A program made the position numbers and the translations under genes. A stretch of DNA of 40,410 bases from Clostridiales bacterium 38_11. Lineage in GTDB: Bacteria > Bacillota > Clostridia > Tissierellales > Dethiosulfatibacteraceae. This document shows positions 17,284 to 25,961 of this stretch, one piece after another. Position 1 is the stretch's first letter; each line of letters begins with the position of its first letter. The stretch is taken from assembly GCA_001509345.1 (NCBI GenBank), contig LGGM01000005.1:1-40410 (forward strand), read 5' to 3'. The notes under the pieces are model-generated. The model saw nothing but the letters and a program-made list of their open reading frames with translations. It did not search any database and was not told the origin of the DNA.

Positions 17284-17952
17284 CTATTTCTCCTTGAGGA
17301 TATATCCCACGCCTCTGATTGTTTCAATTTTGGTATTGGTCTCTTCCAGCCGTTTTCTTAAATGGTGGATATAAATCTCAATATTATTTTCGAGAACATC
17401 AGACTCAAGCCCCCAAAGACGGTCAACAATCTGATCTCTAGTAAATACCTGACCAGGCCTGCTGATCAACATTTCAAGAAGATCTCCCTCTTTCTTGGGT
17501 ATCTTGATATTGATACCACGGATGATAAGCTCAAAGTTTTTTGGCAAATAAGCAATGTCATTGAATTCATATTTTTCATTTATGTACTCGGTATTTTTTC
17601 TTCTCCCCAATGCTCTGACTCTAGCTATCAGTTCTTTTGTGGAAAAGGGTTTTACAAGATAATCGTCTGCCCCTGAATCAAGACCCAGCACCTTGTCATC
17701 CAAAGTGTCTTTTGCAGTCAACATAATCACAGGCGTTTTAATTCCTTTCTCCCTGATAATCCGAATAATCTCCAAACCGCTTACATTAGGTAACATGATA
17801 TCTAGCACAATCACATCGTAGATATCTTTTTCAGCCAGCATCAAGCCTTCTTCTCCATCGTTTGCAATCTCAACATCGATTTTTTGCTTATTGAAGAGGA
17901 ATTCCAAAGCTTGTGTCAATTTAACCTCATCTTCTACAATCAGTATCTTCAC
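17284..17952 (-). CDS. OmpR/PhoB-family response regulator
   Basis: This 222-residue protein has a receiver domain with acidic pocket E7/D8, phosphoacceptor D51 (VIVLDIMLP) and K101 (LVKPF), followed by a winged-helix DNA-binding domain at about residues 125-222 with GQVFTRDQIVDRLWG and IRGVGYILKEK. It is translationally coupled to the kinase gene (1-nt gap) and lies 18 nt after the permease gene. OmpR-type regulators bind direct repeats with about 11-bp period; exactly such a repeat is found at the promoter of this operon (21440-21456), so positive autoregulation is likely. Confidence 0.92.
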   Translation of the reverse strand: MKILIVEDEVKLTQALEFLFNKQKIDVEIANDGEEGLMLAEKDIYDVIVLDIMLPNVSGLEIIRIIREKGIKTPVIMLTAKDTLDDKVLGLDSGADDYLVKPFSTKELIARVRALGRRKNTEYINEKYEFNDIAYLPKNFELIIRGINIKIPKKEGDLLEMLISRPGQVFTRDQIVDRLWGLESDVLENNIEIYIHHLRKRLEETNTKIETIRGVGYILKEK

Positions 17953-17970
17953 TTTACACCCCTGTTATTC

Positions 17971-19140
17971 TTATTCATACCTTAGAGCATCAACAGGTTT
18001 CAGCTTTGATGCCTTGTTTGCAGGATACATCCCAAAGAAGACGCCAATAAACAAAGAAAATAGAAAAGCTATCAAAATAACCTGCATACTAGCACTGATC
18101 GGTATCTCAAATGCAGTGCTTATAATCCTGTTAACCAATATTCCCAGCATTATACCTATTATACCACCTATTCCACTGATTACGGATGATTCTATAAGAA
18201 ATTGGAATAAAATATTGCTTCTTCTTGCCCCTATTGCTTTTCTGACACCAATTTCCCTCGTCCTTTCGGATACAGTCACCAGCATAATATTCATTATGCC
18301 AATACCGCCAACCAGTAAGGAGATACCTGCTATACCTCCCAAGAGCAGTGTTAAAACTCCGGTTATTTCGTTCAGAGTCGATAGCAGTTGCTCCTGATTA
18401 AAGATTCGATAGGTGTCCGTGCCATACAAGGTCATTAGATATGTCTCGATTTTGCTTTGGGTTTTGTCTATAGACGCTGCATCTGTTCCTTGTATGGTAA
18501 TACTTGCGATTGAATTGGTTCTGAATTGCCTCATTCCTGTTGTATAAGGAACCAGCACCATGTTATTGTTATCTCCAAACAGGGTGTTTTCATTTTCCTC
18601 GAGCACCCCAACAACAGTATATTTTATTCCTGAAAGACTAATGCTCTCGCCAATGGGATTAAACTGGCCAAACAGGCTTTCTGATACCTCTGAACCCAGC
18701 AACACTACTTTGTTTCTGTTTTCGATATCTAAAGGATTAATCAATCGACCTGTCATCATTGTGTATCCATTTATTACCATATAATTTTCATTTACGCCTA
18801 CAACTGATGTCCCAGCCTCATTGTTCAAACCATATTTTACCGGTGCAACCCAATTGATATTTGGTGATAACATATGGACCCCTTCCAGCATTGACAATTC
18901 ACTCAGATTATCATTACTGAATCTGATTGTCCTGTCCGTCAGTGTAATATTGAGAAGATTTGAACCCATTCCTTCAATACTCTGGGTAACACTGGCTGTT
19001 GCGCCTTGTCCCATTGAAACCATTACGATAACAGAAAATACGCCAATAATGATTCCGAGCATAGTTAGGAATGTCCTCATCTTATTGCTCAGTATGGATT
19101 TAATCGCCATCTTCAAGGTATTTTTCAGACTCATATTCAT
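17971..19140 (-). CDS. MacB-like ABC transporter permease
   Basis: This 389-residue protein has one N-terminal membrane segment (MRTFLTMLGIIIGVFSVIVM), a large extracytoplasmic MacB-PCD-type domain (about residues 45-265), and three C-terminal membrane segments carrying the FtsX-type core with SERTREIGVRKAIGA. This is the topology of MacB/FtsX mechanotransmission transporters that export peptides, antibiotics or lipoproteins. It starts 1 nt after the ATPase gene and precedes the response regulator by 18 nt. Together with the adaptor and ATPase genes it forms a complete tripartite-type exporter lacking an outer-membrane factor, as expected in a monoderm. Confidence 0.92.
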   Translation of the reverse strand: MNMSLKNTLKMAIKSILSNKMRTFLTMLGIIIGVFSVIVMVSMGQGATASVTQSIEGMGSNLLNITLTDRTIRFSNDNLSELSMLEGVHMLSPNINWVAPVKYGLNNEAGTSVVGVNENYMVINGYTMMTGRLINPLDIENRNKVVLLGSEVSESLFGQFNPIGESISLSGIKYTVVGVLEENENTLFGDNNNMVLVPYTTGMRQFRTNSIASITIQGTDAASIDKTQSKIETYLMTLYGTDTYRIFNQEQLLSTLNEITGVLTLLLGGIAGISLLVGGIGIMNIMLVTVSERTREIGVRKAIGARRSNILFQFLIESSVISGIGGIIGIMLGILVNRIISTAFEIPISASMQVILIAFLFSLFIGVFFGMYPANKASKLKPVDALRYE

Positions 19141-19141
19141 G

Positions 19142-19816
19142 CTACTTCACCTTCCTATTCACAATGATGCCATCTCTTAAGGTGATTTCTGTTTTGGACC
19201 TGTCAGCCACTTCAAAATCATGGGTGATAACAATAATGGTTCTGCCCTTCCTATTGAGGCTTTCGAGTATGTCAAGCACTTCGTTTCCGGATTTTGTGTC
19301 AAGATTGCCCGTTGGTTCATCTGCGAGAAGTACTGATGGATTCCCTACAAGTGCTCTAGCTATAGCCACCCTTTGTTGTTGCCCCCCGGATAATTCATTG
19401 GGTTTGTGATGCATCCGATCGTATAAGCCGACACTATCCAGAGCTATTTCAGTTTCTTCTTTTCTTCTTTTGCTCTTTATACCCCTGTAGATTAAAGGTA
19501 ACTCAACATTTTCAAAAGCATCCAGCTTTGGTAGAAGATTGAACTTCTGAAAAATAAACCCAATCTTTTCATTTCTTATTTTGGCAAGATCATTTTCACT
19601 GTAGGTGCTTATTTCCTGGCCATCTAGGTAGTATTCTCCCGATGTAGGCACATCCAGACATCCAAGTATATTCATCAGCGTGGATTTGCCTGACCCCGAG
19701 GGTCCTATGATAGAAAAAAAATCGCCCTCTCGGACATCAATTGAGATGCCTTTTAATACAGTCAGTTCAATTTCTCCCATGATGTATGTCTTTGTTACTT
19801 TATCCAATAGTATCAT
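19142..19816 (-). CDS. ABC transporter ATP-binding protein (MacB/LolD type)
   Basis: This 224-residue ATPase has Walker A GPSGSGKST, Q-loop FQKFNLLP, signature LSGGQQQRVAIARAL, Walker B VLLADEPTGNLD and switch His in VITHD. The IYRGIKSKRRKEE segment and GCLDVPTSG are typical of the LolD/MacB/SalX subgroup. Its start overlaps the stop of the membrane-fusion gene by 1 nt, and its end is 1 nt from the permease start, so the three exporter genes are translationally coupled. Confidence 0.94.
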   Translation of the reverse strand: MILLDKVTKTYIMGEIELTVLKGISIDVREGDFFSIIGPSGSGKSTLMNILGCLDVPTSGEYYLDGQEISTYSENDLAKIRNEKIGFIFQKFNLLPKLDAFENVELPLIYRGIKSKRRKEETEIALDSVGLYDRMHHKPNELSGGQQQRVAIARALVGNPSVLLADEPTGNLDTKSGNEVLDILESLNRKGRTIIVITHDFEVADRSKTEITLRDGIIVNRKVK

Positions 19817-21396
19817 TAATTAGGACCCCCAGTACCGGGTCTTTGACCACCAGGAAAAAATTCGCCATTGTCTTGCAATACGTCTGAAGCAACAACATTG
19901 ATGATCATGTCCCCTTCTTGCAATCCTGACAGGACTTCCACAAAACTATCTGTTATGATTCCTGCCTTTATGGTTACAGGATATGGCTCATCGTCACCTA
20001 TCATCATGACAACATATTTTCCAGCAATTTTTGATACTGAGCTGATTGGTATCATTAATGCATTCTCTTTCTCCGCAACCAGAATTTCAACATCTACATT
20101 CATACCGGACATTAGATTTTTTCGATCAGCCATACCAATGACCACTTCAAATGTTGTTACTCCTCCTTGACTTACCCCGCTCAATGATATGTTCCTGACA
20201 AAGCCTTCAAAGACAGTGCCTTCAAACACATCCGATGTAATGGTGACCTTTTGGTTTTTTTCGATGCTAAGTATGTCAAGTTCATCTATATTGATTCTCA
20301 CTTCCATTTTTTCAAGATCAGCGATTTTAAGTAGCTGTGTTCCCCTATCAACATATGATTTTTCATTAACCATAATATCCAAGATAGTTCCATCGATAGG
20401 CGATGAGATAATGGTATCCTCTTCACCAAGTTCATTTACATCGAGCCTTCTCTGCTCTATAATTATCTCCTGCTGCCTTATGTTATAGGTCAGTTCTTCA
20501 CTTTCCAATATAGTTATCAAATCTCCCTCATTAACATATGATCCGTTCTCAACCATAAGCTGTTTCACTGTTGATGTATATGGTGCATTCAAAGTGACAG
20601 TCTGGTTTTTCAAAGACTCCCCTACGAAGGGAGAGGCAAATCGGCCAGATTTATTGATAACAGTCAATTTGGCACTTGTTCCAGCTTGCAGCGCACCATC
20701 ATAGCTGATTTCTACTTGGACCATATAACCTAGGGATCCACTGCCCATGGCAACTGGTGCCCTGTCAACACTGGTTACTTTGCCTGATAATGTTAAAAGA
20801 TAGTCCTGAAGGAATACCTCAACTTCGTCCCCTATATTGATTTTTTCTATCTGGTCTTTTGTGAAATAGGACTGAAGCTTGATTATGCCGACTTCAGAGA
20901 TTTCACCAAGAACCGCATTAGCTGGCACTAAATCTCCCTCGTCAACATTCAATCTTATGATACCGCTGTTTTCAGCGACTACACTCATCTCGCTTAGAAT
21001 CTCATTCAGATCATTCAATGTTTTGATAGCCTTTTGCAGGTTGAATCTGGCGTTTTCAGTATTGACTCTTTCAGCATTCTCATCCTTATCTATCTCATAC
21101 ATGGCTAAAACATCGTCTTTACTGACTAATTGTCCAATATCAGCAAACAACTGATCAATAACACCGGTTTTATCAGCGGATACCAATCTGGTATCACTTG
21201 GTTGGATGCTACCGCTTCCTGTTATTGTTTTTTTGATACTCCCGTAATCAACAATATATTCCTGTTGAGTCACATCAGATATTGCGCTGAGATTTCTCAT
21301 TGCATTAAATCGGTTATAAACAAAGATAGTAATTAGCACTATTATAACAATGACTGTGAAGATCACCACTCTCTTTTTTGTTTTCTTGTTTTTCAT
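19816..21396 (-). CDS. HlyD/MacA-like membrane-fusion adaptor with a repeated barrel-sandwich module
   Basis: This 526-residue adaptor has an N-terminal anchor (about residues 9-28) and a mostly beta extracytoplasmic region. Two consecutive lipoyl-like barrel-sandwich units can be seen. The first lies near residues 55-165, with VVAENSGIIRLNVDEGDLV. The second lies near 255-355, with TIISSPIDGTILDIMVNEK preceded by a half-motif NAPYTSTVKQLMVENGSYV. Beta-barrel and membrane-proximal domains follow. Typical MacA-like adaptors of Bacillota have one such unit and about 350-450 residues, so this one is longer. The TTG at 21408 is part of the ribosome site; ATG 21396 follows GGAGG by 5 nt. The C-terminus is Gly/Pro-rich (GGQRPGTGGPN). 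Confidence 0.88.
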   Translation of the reverse strand: MKNKKTKKRVVIFTVIVIIVLITIFVYNRFNAMRNLSAISDVTQQEYIVDYGSIKKTITGSGSIQPSDTRLVSADKTGVIDQLFADIGQLVSKDDVLAMYEIDKDENAERVNTENARFNLQKAIKTLNDLNEILSEMSVVAENSGIIRLNVDEGDLVPANAVLGEISEVGIIKLQSYFTKDQIEKINIGDEVEVFLQDYLLTLSGKVTSVDRAPVAMGSGSLGYMVQVEISYDGALQAGTSAKLTVINKSGRFASPFVGESLKNQTVTLNAPYTSTVKQLMVENGSYVNEGDLITILESEELTYNIRQQEIIIEQRRLDVNELGEEDTIISSPIDGTILDIMVNEKSYVDRGTQLLKIADLEKMEVRINIDELDILSIEKNQKVTITSDVFEGTVFEGFVRNISLSGVSQGGVTTFEVVIGMADRKNLMSGMNVDVEILVAEKENALMIPISSVSKIAGKYVVMMIGDDEPYPVTIKAGIITDSFVEVLSGLQEGDMIINVVASDVLQDNGEFFPGGQRPGTGGPN

Positions 21397-21423
21397 ATAT
21401 ACCTCCAATTTGAACCTACGTCC

Positions 21424-21456
21424 ATTATATTGGAAGCAACTTAATTAATTCTTAAT
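21424..21456 (-). promoter_or_regulatory. promoter with OmpR-type direct repeat for the efflux/two-component operon
   Basis: On the minus strand ATTAAG-AATTA-ATTAAG (21456-21440) is a direct repeat with an 11-bp period. A TATAAT -10 (21429-21424) follows 10 nt later. The repeat covers where the -35 would be and no good -35 is present, as in PhoB-type activated promoters. The operon's own response regulator is the natural candidate to bind it. Confidence 0.6.
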
Positions 21457-21469
21457 ATTGCAACAACAA

Positions 21470-21495
21470 TAGGACTCCGCCTGAATGAAGTCCTA
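21470..21495 (-). terminator. probable terminator of the mre/PBP2 envelope operon
   Basis: On the minus strand TAGGACT (21495-21489) pairs with AGTCCTA (21476-21470), loop 12 nt, followed by TTGTTGTTG. It lies 24 nt after the MinD-like gene. The 7-bp stem is modest and the tail is only T-rich. Confidence 0.5.
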
Positions 21496-21518
21496 AACTT
21501 GTTATGAATCATTTAAAG

Positions 21519-22229
21519 CTATAATTTTTCAACTATTTTGGCTGCAATTGCTTTGAAGTCTTTAAGGATTTGGCCCGTTTGGTTATTCATGACTTCTATG
21601 GATTCATAATCGCTATTGAACCCCATATCTCCTATTATATTGATCCGCATCATTTCTTCAAGTTCTTTCTGATTATACATTCTTCCTTTAAGCATTTCCG
21701 TTTTTGAAAACTTGTTGATCACTGTTAATAGGTTTTCTATATTTTCTTTTCCAATCTTCTGGATACATGAATCGATTTTTTTTAGGTCTTCCGTCTTGCT
21801 TTCGGTTATGAAAACAATCTTATCCAATCCGTCATAATCATAGTACACATCATCCTGATACAGGTCTATCCCATCAATAATAATATAATCATAGCTTTTA
21901 CTAAATATCATAAAAAACTTCTCAAACATTTTGGAGTCCTTGAATGTCTTATTTTTGAGCCTTGGCGCAGGTATCAAATCAAATGAATACGTATCATCCT
22001 GGTATTTGATGGTTGCTTCCTCCCCTGAACACATCCCAGACATCAAATCGACAAAATCATAGATGATGTTTTCGTCATTACCTAAATAAGAGGCAGCTGA
22101 TTTTGTAGATTTCGACATGTCTACAAATAGCACTTTATGTTTCATCGCAAGAATTTTGGCTATTTCAATGGCTAAAATCGTTTTACCCTGTTTGCCATTA
22201 CATGACGTTACTAGTGTGAATTTACTCAT
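21519..22229 (-). CDS. divergent MinD/ParA-like P-loop ATPase
   Basis: This 236-residue protein has the fold pattern of the MinD/ParA family: VTS-CNGKQGKT at residues 7-17, a helix, then KVLFVDMSKS, YIIIDG at the Walker B position, and DKIVFITES. The deviant Walker A of the family (KGGxGKT) is altered: the signature lysine is N11 and the second glycine is K13, while the P-loop K16 and T17 remain. No clear MinD C-terminal amphipathic helix is seen (it ends FKAIAAKIVEKL). It lies 13 nt after the PBP2 gene, the place where minC-minD normally follows in Clostridia. ATG 22229 has GGGGG 5 nt upstream; an ATG further upstream overlaps PBP2. Membrane or division-site positioning is possible but unproven. 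Confidence 0.8.
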   Translation of the reverse strand: MSKFTLVTSCNGKQGKTILAIEIAKILAMKHKVLFVDMSKSTKSAASYLGNDENIIYDFVDLMSGMCSGEEATIKYQDDTYSFDLIPAPRLKNKTFKDSKMFEKFFMIFSKSYDYIIIDGIDLYQDDVYYDYDGLDKIVFITESKTEDLKKIDSCIQKIGKENIENLLTVINKFSKTEMLKGRMYNQKELEEMMRINIIGDMGFNSDYESIEVMNNQTGQILKDFKAIAAKIVEKL

Positions 22230-22242
22230 TTTTTCCCCCTCT

Positions 22243-25200
22243 CTATTCATCAACTTTTTCAGGTTCAAGACCTAAATACTCTCCGATTATATCTCTGACC
22301 AATGGTGCTGGAAATCTGCCCGAACCTCCTTGAAATATGACAACTGCTACAGCTATTTGCGGATCATCTGCAGGTGCATAGGCTATATACCATGCAAAGT
22401 CATCATAGAGTTCCCCTGTTTCTGGATTTGTGCCCTCTCTTTGAGCTGTTCCTGTTTTTGATGCCACTCTCACCGGAAAATCATTGAACACTTTGCTGTC
22501 AGCAGATACCATTTCCATTCCCTGGGTCAATATGTCCAAATAGGAATAATCACTGATTTGTATGCGTTCTGAAGTTCTCAGCGGTTCGTATACAACTGAA
22601 GCATTATCGTATGTCTTGCCCTCCTTTATAACGCTAACGTTTCTAAGATATCCACCGTTAGCTATGGTAGCGATGTAGTTTGCCATCTGCAATGGCGTAT
22701 AGGCATTGCTTCCCTGTCCTATACTTATATTAAGATTGTCTCCATCATTCCACACAGCCTGATTGAGATAAGTGTATTTTATCATATCAACTAAAGGAAT
22801 ACCTTTAGCATCAACCTTGTCAGGTCTCAAGCCTAAATCCTTAAGATTCTCATAAACCTCTCCTCTTGTTAACGGCTCGTCTCCTCTGACCCAACTGACT
22901 ATTGTATTGATCATCTGTTCTTTCTCATCCGAGTTGTAATGCTTATCCAATGCGTAGAATCTATCTATATTTCTGTCCAAATAATCTCTCAAAAAATACT
23001 TGATGGAACCGATTTTAGCATCCGGACTTGGGACACCACCAGAAAATTCATTTGGTATCTGTATCTCAATCCCAGTCTTATCATTTAGTCCGAGTTGTTT
23101 TGCCATAGACAGCAAATCATCCAATTCAACTCTGGTCGATATTTTTTGGTTTGTTGCTCTGTTTTCTCCCAGCACCAGTGTATAGAAGTAGAAATTGCAT
23201 GAATCTCTGATCGCCTCAAACATGTTTTCATAACCATGAATCGCCTTATACATGTTCCATATCCAACATCCAAAAGTCTGATTGCCAATTTCAATATACC
23301 CGGCACCATATATCTTTTCATATGGTGAGATACCTTTTTCCAATGCTGCCAGTGCTGTAACCAGTTTAAATGTCGAGCCTGGTTGAATGGCTGTTAACAT
23401 GGAAATATTATACAGTGGCCTTGGGGCCATAGAATCTTTCGATTCATTTGAAAGGGTAATCCAATCTTCCTGTGATATTCCTGTAGCGAAAAGATTTGGA
23501 TCATAAGACGGATCATTGACCATTGCAATCAACTCACCCGTTTTAACATCTATAGCTACCACGGCACCCGAGTTTGCATTTTTGTATGCTCTGTCAAATT
23601 TGTAGTCTCCCCATTTGCTCTCGTAAACGCCTCCAGCTCTTATTTTATCCATGGTATAGGTCAATAAAGCTTCCGTCTTTTTTTGAAGCTCAATATCAAC
23701 TGTCAGGTATAGATTGTTTCCCGGTATTGGTTCTGCTGTCTCCAGTGAGCTGATTCTGTTTCCGTAAACATCCACTTTAAGTGTTTCTTTACCTTTTGTT
23801 CCACTTAAGAGTAATTCAAAACTCTCTTCTAATCCTGTCTTTCCAATCAAATCATCTTGTAAGTACCCTTCGGTCTCTACATATTTGGCAATCTCAAAAT
23901 CCTGTGAAATCTTGCCCATATATCCGATTATATGAGCTGCAGACTCATTTTGAGGATAATATCTGAGGGGTTGCACAACTACTTCAACACCTTTTAGCTT
24001 GTCTGAATTCTCAGCAAGTAAAGCTACTGTTTTCTCTGATACGCCATAGCACAAATCAATCGGATGATATGCAAGGTAACCTTGTTTGTCGTATCTTTCT
24101 TTAATGACAAAAAACTTTCTTGCAAGATAATCATTGACATCATCCAGTTCAGCACTTTGTTTAAGATTATGGAAAACGGCTTCTGCAGACATATCCATCG
24201 TAGCATTGCTACCTAGATTAGCCTTTACCCAATTATTTTTTTTGAGTACCGATGTATATTCCCATGCAGATACCGATATCATCGGATTGATGAATGACAA
24301 TAATCTTGATTGTGCAAAAAACTTGACGTCATCCTGCTGTATGACTTCGAAATCCACATTGCTCTTCATTGCCAGATCCAGTAGAATGTTGTATGCAGAC
24401 TCATCTTCAGAATAACCATATTGATTGATAAATACTGTTTTATCCTCATCATTAGTATAATTAAAATAGATGACATTTTGAGTTTCATCAAATCTATAGT
24501 CGATTGGCAAGTCCGGATAATCATTCAGCATCCTATCGTAAAGGATCACGCCAGGCATGATTTTGTTGTCACCATCAGTAAATACAAGCCTATAAAAGCT
24601 GTCCGAACAATAATATCTTACCAGATTCAAAAAGTCCGACTTTGCATCGGTTTCATAAGTTATGGATTCCAATACCGGTACTAGGTCTTTCTTAATCTGT
24701 TCATAATCATTATCAAATGTAAATGAATAGGGAATGAATTGTATTTCTTCATCCAATTCGCCCAATGTCAAAACATCAAAAATATGCTTGCGCAGCTCTG
24801 AATTTGCCAACAATTTCTTAATCAATTTGCTGTCATCGTATATAATCTGTGCCAAATATACTTCTGGAGCTTCCTCACGTGTGATGTCATTGAATTTATA
24901 TTGGCCATCGACATATGAAACTTCTATATTCTCCACTTCATTTTGCAGAATTAAAAGTATTCTTTCTTTAATACTAATCAATGAGTCGGTTTTGCTCTCT
25001 CTTTCAAATATCTGTTCAACTAGCTGATTGTTTATCAGCAAGTCCTCTACCAAATCTTCAATATAATAATATTCAGATTGTTCTAATCCTGTTTTAAATG
25101 TGATTCTGTTCAAAACTATTGGAAATTCATCAATGATTCTCTCATTATTCCTGTCAAGAATATTTGCAAGAAAGAAGACAGTCTCATCAAATTTTTTAAT

Positions 25201-25455
25201 TTCAATATCATCCTTCCTGATTTGCACTGTGAAACTGGGTATATTGCCAGCCAAAAGAACGCCATTTCTGTCATAGATATTGCCTCTTGGTGCTTTTATT
25301 GGAATGTCCCTAATGGTTTTAACATCCGCTTCCGCTCTGTATTCATCGCCATCAACAATTGTCATAACCGCCAGTCTGAATACTAGAATAGCAAACAATG
25401 CGACAACTATAAGAAAAAGAATATTATACCTATTTTTTAGACTCTTGGATTCTAT
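22243..25455 (-). CDS. penicillin-binding protein 2 (SEDS-partner class B transpeptidase), unusually long
   Basis: This is the elongation-specific transpeptidase of the mre operon. Counting from an in-frame TTG at 25398 it has 1051 residues; from the preferred upstream start it has 1070. Catalytic motifs (TTG numbering) are S675-TFK, S733-C-N735 and K981-TG. APRGNIYDRNG (36-46) opens the dimerisation domain. About 300 extra residues (roughly 120-430) precede the part equivalent to normal PBP2, which is usually 600-700 residues long. The TTG start would cut into the membrane anchor and has no ribosome site. Nineteen codons upstream, an ATA at 25455 is preceded by GGTGAT with 4-nt spacing, and restores a basic tail (SKSLKNR) plus a complete membrane segment. 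A non-canonical AUA start is therefore inferred. Confidence 0.9.
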   Translation of the reverse strand: MESKSLKNRYNILFLIVVALFAILVFRLAVMTIVDGDEYRAEADVKTIRDIPIKAPRGNIYDRNGVLLAGNIPSFTVQIRKDDIEIKKFDETVFFLANILDRNNERIIDEFPIVLNRITFKTGLEQSEYYYIEDLVEDLLINNQLVEQIFERESKTDSLISIKERILLILQNEVENIEVSYVDGQYKFNDITREEAPEVYLAQIIYDDSKLIKKLLANSELRKHIFDVLTLGELDEEIQFIPYSFTFDNDYEQIKKDLVPVLESITYETDAKSDFLNLVRYYCSDSFYRLVFTDGDNKIMPGVILYDRMLNDYPDLPIDYRFDETQNVIYFNYTNDEDKTVFINQYGYSEDESAYNILLDLAMKSNVDFEVIQQDDVKFFAQSRLLSFINPMISVSAWEYTSVLKKNNWVKANLGSNATMDMSAEAVFHNLKQSAELDDVNDYLARKFFVIKERYDKQGYLAYHPIDLCYGVSEKTVALLAENSDKLKGVEVVVQPLRYYPQNESAAHIIGYMGKISQDFEIAKYVETEGYLQDDLIGKTGLEESFELLLSGTKGKETLKVDVYGNRISSLETAEPIPGNNLYLTVDIELQKKTEALLTYTMDKIRAGGVYESKWGDYKFDRAYKNANSGAVVAIDVKTGELIAMVNDPSYDPNLFATGISQEDWITLSNESKDSMAPRPLYNISMLTAIQPGSTFKLVTALAALEKGISPYEKIYGAGYIEIGNQTFGCWIWNMYKAIHGYENMFEAIRDSCNFYFYTLVLGENRATNQKISTRVELDDLLSMAKQLGLNDKTGIEIQIPNEFSGGVPSPDAKIGSIKYFLRDYLDRNIDRFYALDKHYNSDEKEQMINTIVSWVRGDEPLTRGEVYENLKDLGLRPDKVDAKGIPLVDMIKYTYLNQAVWNDGDNLNISIGQGSNAYTPLQMANYIATIANGGYLRNVSVIKEGKTYDNASVVYEPLRTSERIQISDYSYLDILTQGMEMVSADSKVFNDFPVRVASKTGTAQREGTNPETGELYDDFAWYIAYAPADDPQIAVAVVIFQGGSGRFPAPLVRDIIGEYLGLEPEKVDE

Positions 25456-25469
25456 TTATATCACCACTT

Positions 25470-25961
25470 CTAATTGATTTTCAATTTTTTAAATATGCTT
25501 TTTTCGAGTCTGAATATTGGATAAAGGATAATTAGATTAAGTACAACTTCTATTAAGATTGGCGTTAACGTTATTAATATGGCTTCTGATCCAATCTTTA
25601 GAAAATAATGGATAAAATAAAAAAATATATGATAAAACAATGTTCCAAAGAGAACAAAATAGAGATTTGTAAAATAATCAAACTTGTAAACATCTTCAGA
25701 AATTCTTCCTGCCAAATAACCTATGCAAAAAAACAATAAGCTGTTCACCCCAAAAAACTGTGAATACAGGATATCAGTGAGAAACCCCAAAATAAAGCCT
25801 AATCCTGCTCCGGTTACTTCATTGGTCTGTAAGGAAATAACCACCAATACCACAAGAACCAAATTGATTGTAACACCAAAAATCTGTAAAAATTGAAGAA
25901 CTGTCGATTGCATTATGAAACTGATGAGTACCAATGCGACAAGTCCAAAATACTTTTTCAT
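25470..25961 (-). CDS. mreD: rod shape-determining protein MreD
   Basis: This 163-residue, very hydrophobic protein has about five membrane segments, with the conserved family stretch NEVTGAGLGFILGFLTDI. MreD bridges cytoplasmic MreB filaments and the PBP2/RodA machinery. It overlaps mreC by 4 nt (ATGA) and starts after an AAGGTGG ribosome site. Its stop codon lies 14 nt before the proposed AUA start of the PBP2 gene, whose ribosome site is in that gap. Confidence 0.93.
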   Translation of the reverse strand: MKKYFGLVALVLISFIMQSTVLQFLQIFGVTINLVLVVLVVISLQTNEVTGAGLGFILGFLTDILYSQFFGVNSLLFFCIGYLAGRISEDVYKFDYFTNLYFVLFGTLFYHIFFYFIHYFLKIGSEAILITLTPILIEVVLNLIILYPIFRLEKSIFKKLKIN

